Of a stretch of 64,000 nt of DNA, positions 1-12,639 are shown piece by piece (position 1 is the first letter of the stretch; each line of letters begins with the position of its first letter). This stretch comes from Ulota crispa (lineage: Eukaryota; Streptophyta; Bryopsida; Orthotrichales; Orthotrichaceae). Under the pieces are notes generated by a model. It ran no database searches. It had not been told where the DNA came from and saw only the letters and a program-made list of their open reading frames with translations. The stretch spans positions 5,624,188 to 5,688,187 of the forward strand of contig OY987249.1 in the NCBI GenBank assembly GCA_963920765.1, in the 5' to 3' direction. Made by a program: the position numbers and the translations under genes.

Positions 1-186
1 TTTTACTCTTATTTTGCTTTTCTTACTACTTTATGCCTTAAGGCCAAGAATCTTGTCCTAGAAATACTACGCCTGCATAGAGTTTTGAAATTGCTTTGAA
101 GAGTAGCCTGTACTTGCGAACACGTCTATTTTGCTTCAAAAGCAAGTGTGTTCCAACTTTGCTTTTTTGGATTGATTTGTGGACAG

Positions 187-1728
187 GTGAAAAATGGGCA
201 ATGATTAGTGGAACCAGTATGGCAACCCCACACATCGCAGGAATTGCAGCCATTATTAAGCAAAACCACCCTACGTGGAGTCCTTCTGCTATTGCATCTG
301 CTCTCAGCACGACAGCCTCCCCTGTAGATTCTACTAATACTCCTCTCGTTGCTTACGATTTCGAATTGGGCGACATTGGCATCCCAACCCAATTCACGAG
401 GCCTGGCAATGCATTCGACTTCGGAAATGGCTTTGTTGATGCCAATGCTGCTCTCGACCCTGGTTTGATCTTCGATGCAAGTAAGTGCCCTCTTCCCCTC
501 AACTATTTCGATCAGCTTTTCTTATCACTCTTGAACCAGTTGGAAAATAATCACCCTTCTAGGAAGAAACCATGTACAAGCTTGCGATAAAAAAAATCAT
601 AAAATAAGATCTTCCTTCTAGGAAGAAACCACCTGTAGGTTTATGTAAAAAAGGGTTATGTTAAAATGGATAACAGAGATGATTGTACAACAATCAAATG
701 GCTAGGAGAGGATGGTTAAACAACATGTTAAAACCAAAAAAAAAAAAACTTTATATAAAAAGGATTCTCTGTAGGGGATGGTAAACAATCACAGGAGTAC
801 CAACCCTGGCAAACCTTGCTCTACAGTTTCTCAAGCTCGTTAACAAGTTTGGCACACTGCAGTTCTTCTTTCCTCAAAGTACTTGCTCCTTCATAGAGGT
901 TTGGACAGGCTAACTGTGACAGCCCCTTGAGTATTAGTAGGAATTTTTTTAGCAGCGTTTCGATAAAATAGATATATCTACAACCGGTCAGTTAATATGT
1001 CTAGCCAATACAATTGAGAATCAATGCTAAATGCATGTGTTTTACTTGTTGAAAACCTCTCTGCTCCTAGGCAGGGCCATCTTTGATAAACAGGAACTTG
1101 GATATTCAGAGGTGAAAATTTTCAAAGATGTCGGTATCTGCTGGTATGACCATACAAGAAAAACTGTCCGCATTGACACGTCCGAATTGACTGTCCAAAT
1201 TGACAAAAATATGTCCGAATTAGCAGAAAATTGTCCGAATCAGGGTGGCCTAATTGACTAAAAATGTCCAAATTGACACTGGTCCCTTGGGCTAACAAGC
1301 AAGGTCGGGTTTGGTGTGCAGCGTATACCGACTACATCACATTCTTGTGTGCCGAAAGAGTTGCAGTATCAAACATTACAACAGTAACATGTCCGGCAGA
1401 TCCGGGATTGGCCTCGGATCTTAACATGCCAAGCATAACAATAGGCAAGCTTGTAACTTCTCGAATAGTTCCACGGACGGTGACGAACGTGGGTGGTGCC
1501 AACGAGACTTACACTGCAGTCATCACCAAACCGAAAGGCGTGGACGTCGCAGTTGCTCCTCCAACTTTCGTTATTGCTCCTGCAGCGACGCAGTTGTTGA
1601 CAGTCACGCTCACAGCTCTCAACACCTCCATTTACGTCAACCAAACCAGCTTCGGAAGCATTTATCTCACTGGAAGCTTAGGCCACAAGGTGCAGATTCC
1701 TGTGACCGTGACTTACAAACAAATATAG
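187..1728 (+). CDS. Subtilisin-like serine protease, 3' part only
   Basis: C-terminal part of a plant subtilase (S8 family, secreted or apoplastic protease). The first exon seen is 187-480, after an AG at 185-186. It reads GEKWAMISGTSMATPH, the catalytic-serine motif, and continues into FDFGNGFVDANAALDPGL. The intron is 481-1321. The last exon, 1322-1728, reads YTDYITFLCAERV, then the Fn3-like C-terminal domain (RTVTNVGGANETYTAVI) to a TAG stop. The join restores DAT-YTDYITFLC, matching the usual 'YDATPxDYxxFLC' of plant subtilases. The signal peptide, propeptide and the Asp and His catalytic residues lie left of the window; positions 1-186 are intron. The intron carries a short duplicated segment (about 554-571 and 614-632) and the 14-bp-like repeat cluster listed separately. 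The nearest gene downstream is convergent. Substrate cannot be inferred. Confidence 0.93.
1162..1282. repeat. Degenerate tandem repeat, core TGTCCGAATTGACA
   Basis: About seven imperfect units of a 13-16 bp motif (TGTCCGAATTGACA, TGTCCAAATTGACA and variants) end about 40 bp before the acceptor of the last subtilase exon. The same motif forms a second cluster at 10050-10159 near the 5' end of the ceramide kinase gene. Confidence 0.7.
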
Positions 1729-4700
1729 AGATAAGTGAAACATGATTCTTTTGTTTCCATTCTTACGAAGAGGCAAGATGTGTCTGTCTGTCGTTTTTGG
1801 AGTCGATGCTCAAGGAATTTTTGTAGGTAGAGAGGGCATTCTGTGTGAGGTGACATGTGCTGTATCCTTTTGTTGAGGATATGCTGCCGCCCACGCGTTG
1901 AGAATAAGACCAGCAATTGCTGATTGTAAATTTTAAGGTGGCCTTGAAGAAGAGGATGTAACATTCTTCAGAGTTGTTTTCTTTGTAAGTTTGTTGTACC
2001 TTTTTGCTTTAAGAATTGGAACGGATGTTGTGCTTTTACATGTTGGGCAAGAGTTGATTGGCTTTGGACATTCCATTTTGTGAGCGTAAAATGGTGAGCC
2101 ATGAGCGGTGAGCCAAGGTTCAGTGAATGAGAACCAATTTTGAGCTCAAATTAATGGAAAAAATAAAAATCGGCAAGTGGTAAGCTTTTCAAGAGATGAA
2201 AGTTTTAAATGCACAATTATAGGGCTCTATGTACACAGTTATAGGTGGAATTTAATTTTCTAATAAACAAAAAATTAGGCTCATGACTCATTGATCGCTG
2301 CTCACGGTATAGCTTTCCCATTTTTGTTTGTGAGGTTTCAGTTAGAAACCTCTTGCATTTGTGAAGCTTGTATTGATTCTCTTGGCTATGTTCTTTACGG
2401 TAGAAGAGCAAATGAATTTTTGTACTTAATTTAAACTTTTGATGGAATTAGGATGTTTCAAAATTATATTTTATCTGCTTAAGAAAAGAATGATATTCCA
2501 CTATGTTTGGGTAGGGTGACCTATTGCCAAGTAAATTCCATTGATAGCCATGATTGTGCAATGTGATTTAAATTTTTAATTATAAATACTTTATATAGGC
2601 TAATTGCAATTAAGTTTAGGTGAAGTTCAAGAATGGTGATGTATAACGAAAGCTGTTTGAGAATCGGATGTAAAAATCAAAAGTGCTTAAATTCCAATTG
2701 GTAAATTTTTCAGGTGTGTGCCCTACTAACAATGTCTTGGTGTTGAATGTTTCATAACAACATCTTTTTTCTTGTGTATGTGTTGGGGGTGTGCATTTGA
2801 GTATTGTAGGCCTTCTTCCAATCTCATGCAAGAACAAGAGACATGTTATTTTAGAATTGTCATGTTTTTAAATATACTCTTTTAAATGACGTTGGAATAA
2901 TTATTATGGAGTTCTTGAATAGTGGTAGGAAAATCGATATTTATTTAAGAAGTTTTTTAATCATACTCTTGAACAAAAACCGTGTTGCCAATCAACCAAG
3001 TTGATTTTAGAATTTGAGCAAAGTTCCTAAAAGATAATGCTTAATGAAATTATGTGGGTTCAATGCTAAATTCTTTTGAAATAAGTTTTCAAACATCCCA
3101 AGAATCATCCATAGATAAAGCGATGGGTAATTTTAGCTCCCCTCTAGGAACACCAACAAGTGTATGCAAGTTTGGAACCAGATAATAATTCCACAAACAT
3201 TTGTAAAACATGAAGAAATTTGTGTTTGAAATGACTTCCTTTTGTACTTCAAGAGAACTTTATTAGATATTGCTTTAGGAAGTCCAAACATCCCAAAAAT
3301 GAAAATCCACTCTTAAAAAGGATAATTATTAGACATTCCACCTTTTTCATTTACAATGTAACTATTTAGAGATGGGTAATAACCATATTTTGCTTCAAAA
3401 ACTCATACCTACAAGCCAAAGAGTATCTTTAGGGAGGAAAACATATGTCACAAAGATAGTTGACACAAAAATGCAAAATAAATCTTGTTACAATAGTGCT
3501 TTCCTAAGATGGACCTTTACAAGGAAAAACGCTTGGCTAAGATGAAGTAGATGACTGTCCCTGGTGGTTGGGGAGCTACAAAAGCTTGTTTAGTTACAAT
3601 GAATGTTTTCCTTACATGAAAGGAATATGTTGTCCGCATACCTTCATCATATCCAGGCACTACTGTACATGGTTAATGATTTCATCATAAAAATATCAAA
3701 ACCAAGAGGACTCACAAATTTGGTTGTTTTTGTAGTTCTCAACACTACTTTTGGAGGTGTTACTACCATATTATCTTTGTGGGCATCTTTAACTTTTATA
3801 CCTAGCACAACAGGTTATGAACAATAAAGAACATCTAATAGACAACCGTTTATTGTTTTTTAAGACAACTGAAAAATGCACTTAAGATTTTAATATCATA
3901 AACTCAAAGTAACTACAAAAAAATCAACACAATATGCATATAAATGTGTATTGAAAGTATGTGATTTCTATATGTCTACAAGAGGAATAACTTTTATTAC
4001 AATTTTAATTTGAATATAGCCATTTGCTATAAATATATATAGTGCCATCAAATATCCTAAATGAAAGTGGAAACATTCACAATTGAAAATCTAATTTTTA
4101 CATTCTTGGACAAGTGATTTGAATAACTATTCACTCCAACCAAACATCCTTGGAAACCATAAAAATTAAGAAAATGTTATTCAAACATGAGTTATTTAAC
4201 ACTTTCGGCTTCAAATCTTAAATGTCAAGCTTCCTCAAGCATTTTAGCACGCAAGCATACTCACTTGCTTTCCTAGCTCATTGCCAAAGTGAAACCCAGA
4301 AGTAACTTGAAGAATGTGTCGTTGCCAGTACACATCATTCTTTACTCGTGGAAGTTCCACTTACTCTTTACATATGCTGAGTTGCTGCACTGAAGACCTA
4401 TTATTCTTACTTGGTTCTTCAGACACACAAGTAACCATGTGCATCTCTGTTTTTACATTATGTTATTTTGTTTACATCCTTAACCTTTCCGAGAGAAAGA
4501 GCGTCACGTATTACCTGAAACCGAGCGCATTATGGCCAATTTTGCGTCACAGGGACTCCATGAAGAATGTTATTCGAAATAAGCCGCGCGTTGCATAGTT
4601 CGGAGTGTAAAGAGATGATTGCAGAAACACAAGTCTTAAGGTGATGATAATTTCTTGAGCGCCTTTCTTTCGAATGCATGAACGTGAAGGCAAGCATGAG

Positions 4701-4969
4701 AAATAACAATGATTGGGATTATTTCATTTCCCTCATCTATAACTTTACATCCCCCTTTTCCCTAATTAAGTATAAAGGTGACGAAGTCTCACTAGTGCTT
4801 ATGTCTGCAACATAACTTGATCATTTGCTTGCGAATGTTACCACCAAAATAAGACAGGAGATCTTACTATAATATGAGCACTGCGGTACTACTGCTCTTG
4901 GTTCCATATGCGCAGTGCGGACACACATCTTTGTTCTCGAAAACCACAGATGAACATAGGCCGGCATTT
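1729..4969. other. Intergenic, between convergent subtilase and ceramide kinase
   Basis: The first few hundred bases are presumably the subtilase 3' UTR. The rest is AT-rich with only short chance reading frames. The last 350 bases before 4970 would hold the ceramide kinase 3' UTR. I see no RNA gene, no clear transposon ends and no conserved coding region. Confidence 0.5.
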
Positions 4970-7900
4970 TCAGGATTCCGGGCCCCTTGCAAACAGATTG
5001 ATAAGTCCACGGAAGACCTGACCCGTGAGTTGGCGCGCTCGGAGTAGCTCACCATCCACAGTCCATACACTTTCCTTATCCCCACATGTCGAAAATGTGA
5101 ACAAGGGTGTCTGCAGTACCGATAAGAACACCGAGCACAACGACCCTGTTATACTCTGATTGTAGGACAAAAGGGAGATTATTCCAGGGACCTATTAGCA
5201 AACCCTGTCACCAAAATCCACTCATCTACAGCTAACTCAGTTGGCTATCTATTAGCAAGTGGTGTAAGCCTGACTTGGCTAAAGGTCTATGGAGAATAGT
5301 GGTCTACACCCTCCCACTTTGAAATTGCATAAGAAACTCATACAAAAATTAGATCTCAATAGATTTGGCTCTTGTAACCAAAGCACTCTTCACAGCTCTA
5401 TGCATCTACCAAAAATTATAATCCTACAAATGCTAAAATGCCTACAGTGGATAATATATTGTCCTGTACCTTACGTTATAGGGTTTGAACGGTTCTATAG
5501 GAAGAAGGCTAATACTACGATATCGATCATGAAAGAGTACAATGAGACACAGGTTCATACCTTGTGATGCTCAACAAATGAGAAATTGAAAGGATCTGCA
5601 CCACGCCTAGCCAAGCAGAGCAGCTGCCTGTGTTTGTAGAACCCAAAACGATGAGACCCAAGTAGTAGGCGTGCGTTCACATGAGAGCATATCTCCAAAA
5701 CGCCACACTACAGAAATGAAAATATGCTGCTGTTCGAATATACACTCATACCACAACTAAATTCACTCTGCAGCCAAAAGGTGAATAAATTCCTTGTAGT
5801 GCTGTGTCTTAGGGACTTTTTGCAAATAAATAAAAACCACTCCAAGCTTGAGACGAATGTGTTATATTTTATTCCGAAACCAGAATTAATCCGATTTTTG
5901 GAGTTCATAATCGATAATCTTAATCATTCCCACTCTGGCAATAGTTACAGCTGGTGGAACAAACCTGAGGTACTGAGGGCGGGAACACTCTCGAATGAGA
6001 ATCAACTGAAGCAACCCATCTGCCAAGTGTGCGTGGGCAGCCACTCCATCGGATGCCTTGTCATTCCGACAGGACATGACCGCGGCACCTACGCTATGAT
6101 ATTTTGTCCGGAATGTTGTCCACGTTGGTGCTTGGATTCCTTCTACGAGCTGTGTAGAACTCCTACTGTCGAGCACATTCGAAAAATCAAACCCTACTGC
6201 ACATACTGCACAATTTGCACGGCATACAATCTGCAACCAGCCGATCAGCTAGTCAGCGTTGGAGCAAATGAACTTGAATCAAGTATTTCACAATATACAG
6301 CCTCAAGCAAGAGAAGTGAATGACAAGCCTACCAAATAGTTCTACGCTTCACAATCCATCCAGAAGTTTAACAGTGAGAGTCAACTCAGAATAAAGAATG
6401 TTCACAAAATTACACTACGCCAATTTGTGTAAGGTGCCATCCAATATGCATCTTTAAGAAAATGAACAAACCTTTTTGATGTCATTTTGTCTGGACTTAA
6501 GGGATTCATTCCCGGTCAACGGAACTTGCGGTATCTCTGACTGAGGATCTAATTCATTTTGTGGAATGTCTAGAAACGAGATTTCGGCCTCATAACTCCT
6601 GTTGCAGAACCATTGCTTTAAAATCACGCGACTCACAAAACCAACTTGTGAAGGAATATTTTGAAACATATATAACCTGTAATCCTAAGAAACTAATATC
6701 ACCAAAGTAAGAAGTTCTTACTTGTGTTTCAAGAAGACCAGAAGACCTGCCATATCATACCGAGAAGGACCCAACCACCGCAAATCCTCACTGTCCTTCA
6801 TTACATCTCCATAGAAACCGTACCTGTCACAAAACAATCATCAACGCGGCTTGTCACTTAAGGCCATTTTGCTTGATCAAAGTCGTGCACCTCAACAAAA
6901 AACATGTCACGAGGAGGTCTACGTGGTTCCCGTGATCTAATAAAAAAAACAATTTGATATTGGACGTATCTCCTACCCAACAAAGGAAGCTGCGTAACGA
7001 ACTTCTGGCACCTCACTTGTCGCCGTATCATCACGTTGATTCTTCCAGCCCGTTACTCTTACTATGTCTAAAGGCATGCTATCCCCGAGAATTATGTGAA
7101 GAGCTGATGTTAATGGATCACGCGCCCCCGTTGTACTGCACACACGGAACAAGATGAACAAACCAAACAAACCAGAGCCTCTCATAAACGTAAAGACAGA
7201 TCCCTACAATCAAAACGTCACAACAGATAGCGAAGAAACCTGGTCTAGAGTTTATCATTCATGTGATCTCCAACCATGTGCAACAAAATATAGAGATAGT
7301 GAAATTAGGTAGCACGAATACTGCGGCTGATGGTCTGTAACTCTGGAAGGTAAATGCTCTAAGATGCATTTATAAGGCACTGTAGAAATACCAACCCTGA
7401 GTCAAAATATCAAAAGAAAAACCTTGGGAGTTTATTAAAGTGCTCAATACCTGATAACAACTGTGTCCGTTGACCCAGCAGGTATTATCCCAATTCGCAG
7501 ATTGGGATTTGAATTTGCAAGAGTGATGTTAGGGTTCTCCAACCCTATGCTTGTAGACCAGGAAGCCTTACCTGAAAATTCAAAACTTCTACAACTTAGA
7601 GGCTTGCCAGGATTACCAAATAATGTGCAAAGTCAGGTACAAGCATAGTCCACCTTCACCACTCAAAAAAGGTTCATCACAATTATTGACTCTCCATCAA
7701 AATTATTAACCAATTTATTCTATCATGTACCGATGTACCGGAACTTACCTCCTCTCGTTTGAGCCCTTTTGTCATTAACAGCCATATGTGGCCCTTCAGA
7801 TCCAGTACCACTCGCGCTGGTTATTTCGCTCGTTCCAGCATCCTCTCCCTCTTGACCAATTGAAGCTTCTGAACGTGAAGGAAGAGATCTATCTTGAAGA

Positions 7901-9944
7901 AGAGGATGTTGATCGGAAGTATTATCTGGTGATGTGTTTGCGTCACTAAGTAACAGCTGTTTCAAACCCCCTCTCTCACTCAACTGAACACTGACCTTGG
8001 AATTGCGGTCCTGAAGGGGAGTTCGCTTATTGTATAAACTATTCAACCTTTGGGGCGTAATGGCAACCCGCGCATTGTGGCGATGCATAACTAAGCCATT
8101 TATTACTTCGTGAAAGAAACCATCTCCACCCTACACATCACACGAAACTTGATCAAAGGCATAAAATCCAGGTGTAGTTACACGAGACAATGCGAAACTG
8201 TTACCTACAAAGTGCAGAGAAAAGCTGCAGTAGAGCGTACATCTGAAATCCGTTGCAGTTGAATGTACTAAATAAAATAAAATAAACACGGGCTCCTGAA
8301 TAATTTCTACCGGTTGCACTACATTCATTTCGTTTACGGCCCAGTATCCATGTAACAGAATTTTGCCTATCCTATCTCGAATGAGGTAAGAAAGAACGGA
8401 CCACAACAATCACACCATCCAGAGCATTAAGCTCGTCTTTTGTAGCACGGTTCATTATATCACGTGCATGACCTGCCCTTTCAGTCTTAACAACCTGTAA
8501 ATCAAGAAAACAAAAATTAGCTCTCAATTCTCGAGAGAGAGAGATGACATGGCTGTAAAATTGGTAAGCATATAAACAACTAAAATCTTGACCCACGCTG
8601 GCATCCTGTGATACATTGGTATCCAGAAGATGCACACCGCCCGGAGAATAATCTAAGAACTGGATTTTACCGTTACTTTGATCTTTGCTAGCTCAAAAAG
8701 TGATGCCACTTGTTTCCATGTTTGGACACCAGACCCCTGTCCTCCATAAGGATTGACAAATACCTGCGCTGAACATGAGCCCAAAGCATGAGGGCAACTT
8801 GTCGCACGTACCGGAAATCCAACTTTAAGCTCCAACATCATACAGCTACTGCGATTAATACAGAGCCTATATTTCATTCCATGTTAAGCAAATAAGCTCC
8901 ACACTTGGACCTCCGAATGAACAAGGACCTCTGACATCACGCATTAAATGTTAAAAATGTGAAACGTACCAGCAATGATTTTGGCCTCTGAGACTCTTCA
9001 TTTAGTAGCTCTTGAATTCTTTGATTCCACCTTTGAGCGATAGTTCCACTTGCGTGACCGAAAACGTACACCTTTGGGACCCACTTGGCACCGGATCGCA
9101 GGAATGTGTGCAATTCGATTCTATGCAACTACCCCTCCCATTGTGAGAACAAGGCAAACAACGTGATGCCACCTTCAAAGATGCAACCAAGTTGATCGAA
9201 AACACAAGATTACAGTCCTACTGTTTTGGTTGCTGCATCGGCAACCGATAACTAGACATTACTACCAGAGATAGCAAGAAAGAAAAAAACTCAAAATGAA
9301 ATGTTTTGTAAGTTTGGTTTTCCAGACGCGAACTTACACACCTGCTTCGGTGCAACAAAACCAAGCGATTTGACCTGACTAACAGGACCTAATCCCAATG
9401 TTTTCACGGCGAAAATTTCTGCAATCAGCAGGTGCCCTTCGGTGTCCTTGAGTGCCTTGGTTCCACAGCAAAGTAGCGCACTCGTGCCCTATTCACCAAC
9501 ACAATCATGCAAAATTCAAACACCCGGAGCATTTTTGCTACCAAATCCTTCAATAGAGGATATTGTCCCTACTTCATAATATAACAGGATATCCTCACTT
9601 TCAGAGAGCGACTTAAAATTGAAAGTACTAAGATGAATGCTTAGAAACCCGAACATTTGCATCAAATAAAAGACAGTGCAAGGTCAACAAACATTTACCA
9701 GCTCATCCTCGACGACACTCCACAAAAGTTGAGTATCTGAAAGCGTTGCTGAAACCCTGCCAACATGCTCAAGATAAAATATTTCTTCCATAGAAGCATC
9801 TTCGTTTCCACGTCGTCTGGGCATTTCATCAGTGCCAACACTGCTTCCACTATGGCAAGGATCCGCGTGTCGGTCTTCTTGATGTGGCGTATCGATAGGC
9901 ACATATACGTGACTTTCACCCGCCATCGCCCTGTTCGTGCACAT
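4970..9944 (-). CDS. CERK: Ceramide kinase (ACD5/CERK type), 13 exons
   Basis: Phosphorylates ceramide to ceramide-1-phosphate; in Arabidopsis ACD5 this restrains programmed cell death. Exons, 5' to 3' on the minus strand: 9944-9699, 9488-9342, 9071-8970, 8763-8671, 8494-8402, 8130-7749, 7571-7451, 7135-6977, 6823-6722, 6598-6472, 6230-5965, 5627-5561, 5110-4970. They total 2046 nt, 681 residues, against about 608 for Arabidopsis. Landmarks: PH-like N-terminus; VFVNPYGGQGSG at 166; TERAGHARDIM; the lipid-kinase loop GGDGFFHEVING at 228-239; IPAGSTDTVV; TTGARDPLTSALHIILG; YGFYGDVMKDSEDLRWLGP; the CERK-specific CxxxCxxC (CRANCAVC, Cys 527, 531 and 534); ending DGELLRARQLTGQVFRGLI. The extra length is mostly a Ser/Thr/Gln-rich insertion after GGDG (about 240-370), a variable stretch in plant CERKs. 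A second in-frame ATG at 9926 is an alternative start; TAA lies in frame just upstream of 9944. All exon phases close. Confidence 0.93.
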
Positions 9945-10049
9945 TGGAAATTATAAATACAACAGCCATAACTCATTCAACAGCATCATACATTAATAAT
10001 TATATTAGGCAATTAAAATTTACTCTGTCCACCTTGCAGCTTTATAAGA

Positions 10050-10159
10050 AAACAGTGTTCGAATTGGCACGTCCGAATTGACTAAACCTGTCTGAATTGA
10101 CCAAAAAGTGTCCAAATTGACACGTCTGAATCTACAAAAAATGACCGAATTGACAGTTT
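10050..10159. repeat. Second cluster of the GTCCGAATTGAC repeat
   Basis: Units such as CACGTCCGAATTGACTA, TGTCTGAATTGACC, GTGTCCAAATTGACA and TGACCGAATTGACA occur at irregular spacing. The motif is the same as at 1162-1282, about 8.9 kb away, and lies in the presumed 5' leader of the ceramide kinase gene. Confidence 0.7.
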
Positions 10160-12317
10160 TCTTAAAGCTACGTAGCTTTACAAAGGAGATTACAAAAAAA
10201 AACATTCAATGATGTACAGTTGGTGGATAATATAGTACAGGTGTAGGCATAACAACTTCAGTACATTAGATAAGACTTGTGAACTACCAACGCTAACTCT
10301 TCAGCTGAAAATTGCCGACATAAGTTGGTAACCTATGGCGGATTTGCACAACACTCCACAAAAGTGTTATGTTGAATCACCATCATCCACCGCTATTTCA
10401 AAGTTCTCATCAATTCTTGCACACTTATTTAAACACTTAAATAGTTTTTCCGAAATTCACACAGCAAGCCTCTTTAAAATCTTACACTAAGACTTGATCA
10501 AGAAACTCTTCCAAGATCCAGCTAAGTTATAATTCTCACACCAGCTTTTTAAAAAGATGTAACAGAGAATTAACGGCGCACCTTAGCTTCCACGCAAAAA
10601 CAACTTGCTGATCGGATTTGAAACCCTAGCTACGTACTTTTCATGGAAAACAGATCTCTCAATCGATCACAGCACACGCGATAAGTTCAGAGAAAAAACA
10701 AAAGTGCCTCGCCGATCGGCTCAATTAAGAGTAAAAAGTAAATCCCGTAGCTCCGGGACTGAATTCCCCGAGCATTAGAAACAACAAAATTTCTCTAAAA
10801 AGGAGTGCAAATCGAGAGCGCGAGGTGGTGGACAAACCGAAAATTGTTGCAATTAGATCGCTTTCGGAGCGAGGAACGGCAATTTTTGGTGGATTCCGCA
10901 GAAGATGCGGAATCTTTGCCACATCACTACATCGTTTTTCCACACCAGGAAATTGACTCTGCAAGTGTCAAGTTGACTCTACACTGAATATTGCATTTAG
11001 GTTGGAACACACTAATTACTTGACATCTTACACTATATAAATATTGACTTATACTATACTAATTTTTGTTAATAATTGTTATTGCAAAAAAGAATTTTTG
11101 CAGGGCTTGACAATAACAACATAGTTGCAAAATAAAATTAGACTAATAGCGTCTAAGTTGTAAATCATGTGAAATTCTAGTATTTAGAGAGTTGTAAGTG
11201 TTTCCAAGTGACCAAGTAATGAGTCATAAGGTAACTTTCCAAGGTAAAGCAACCTAAATGTTAATGTAACCTATATATTAATGCAACTTACATGCAATAT
11301 TTAGTGTATTTTCAACTTTATTGAATCATGATTGGCAAAAAGAAATAACAAAATAAAGGGTTTAAATCAAACGGTTGGAATTTGCTTCCAAGTTGGGTCT
11401 ACTCAACTCTTTTACCAAGATTTACTTCATTAGCAAAAAAATTGAAAAGTAATGCCATGCATGCATTTCTAAGTGAATTGAGACTTGCAACTTAGGATTA
11501 GAGGTTTGGTACTTAGGATTTGAAATTTGGGTGTAGGATTTTGGTTTTGGGACTTGGAATTTTAGGATATGGTAATGTGGAGTTATGAATTCCAATTTTC
11601 AGCTTTCTACTAATCAGATTTTGACATCTCATTGGGATTTGATGTGAAGAGCCTTGGAGTATTGCGTTTCAATTGAAGTAATCTTTTGACAAGTCTTTCA
11701 ATTTTGAGATTCTTTGTATTGGTTTTCAAATACCATTCCATTTTGCAAGTAAGGTTTTTTTCTATTATTATTAACTTATTTTGAAGATTGAGGTTTGAGT
11801 TCAATTCATATTGTTTACAATATGTCGTTCATTAAAACTCACAACTGTGTAGAAATCAATCATAAGCCACCTTTTGGTTTGGATGATGTTACATGACACA
11901 AGCCAAGAAATCCATCCATACGCCATCTCTTGCCCATGGGTTACAAAGCCATCCATTTACAATGGAATACCCACCCAAACACCGTGACCTAAAAAAAAGA
12001 CAAGATACTTCCAGGTTCTACTTTCGACACAATACTACTCATGGCACAAGGGTGGTATAGGCATGTGCTTGGTACTTTACTTCAAAATTCAACAAATTGT
12101 AACTTATTCACATACGTACTAGCCATATAACACATCTTTCACTGCTTTGAATTTCTCTCACATTAGACGAGAATACCACACGGACGGGACCCTATATTAA
12201 TACAACATTAAGAAAGTCTAAGATCTCGTATACGCTAAGATGTTTTACATTCCTACGGATTGTAAAGAGCACAAAATAGAAGACTGTCAAATTATTTTAC
12301 TTTATCTTGTCTCTCGT

Positions 12318-12424
12318 ACATAACATTGTTAACCGGGGAGGTTCCTTCCCCAAGAAGATTCCTCCCAGGAATATGGGGACGGATATTCTTGGGGAAGGAA
12401 CCTCCCCGGGTAACAATGTCATGT
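12318..12424. repeat. GC-rich hairpin with near-perfect ~39 bp arms
   Basis: The left arm (12318-12356) and right arm (12386-12424) are reverse complements apart from about two mismatches. The inner 24 bp, around GGGGAGGTTCCTTCCCCAAG, pair perfectly; the loop is about 29 bp. It lies about 220 bp past the stop codon of the Cys-rich secreted gene, so it may fall within its 3' UTR. It could be a tiny foldback element or a transcribed hairpin. Confidence 0.75.
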
Positions 12425-12639
12425 ATATGTCCTTTTTGGCTTCATGCTCCGCCCTGCAGCAGAGGAGGTGCCTTACCCTATACATCAGGGCTTTGCGAGT
12501 TACAGCAACATGCTTACCAATATCTCCCCTTGGCAAAATGTGTAGCAGCTCAAGATAGGAAGGCAATTTATTCTCTTGCCCTGCACCCATTTATGCAATC
12601 CGATCAAAATCCTCTATCCACCTGTTAGCCAGAGATGTT

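Larger units (their letters stand above)
9945..12639. other. 5' flank of ceramide kinase and spacer
   Basis: 9945-10700 is probably the 5' UTR, leader intron and promoter of the minus-strand ceramide kinase; it contains the second GTCCGAATTGAC cluster. 10700-12300 is AT-rich and shows nothing I can name. 12318-12424 is a GC-rich hairpin listed separately. The short open frames here look like chance. Confidence 0.45.

Noticed and set aside
5724-6323. 199-residue plus-strand open frame
   Set aside because: Antisense shadow of ceramide kinase exon 11 (6230-5965).
12297-12628. Overlapping ~100-residue frames on both strands
   Set aside because: They run through the GC-rich hairpin; no domain and no splice support.
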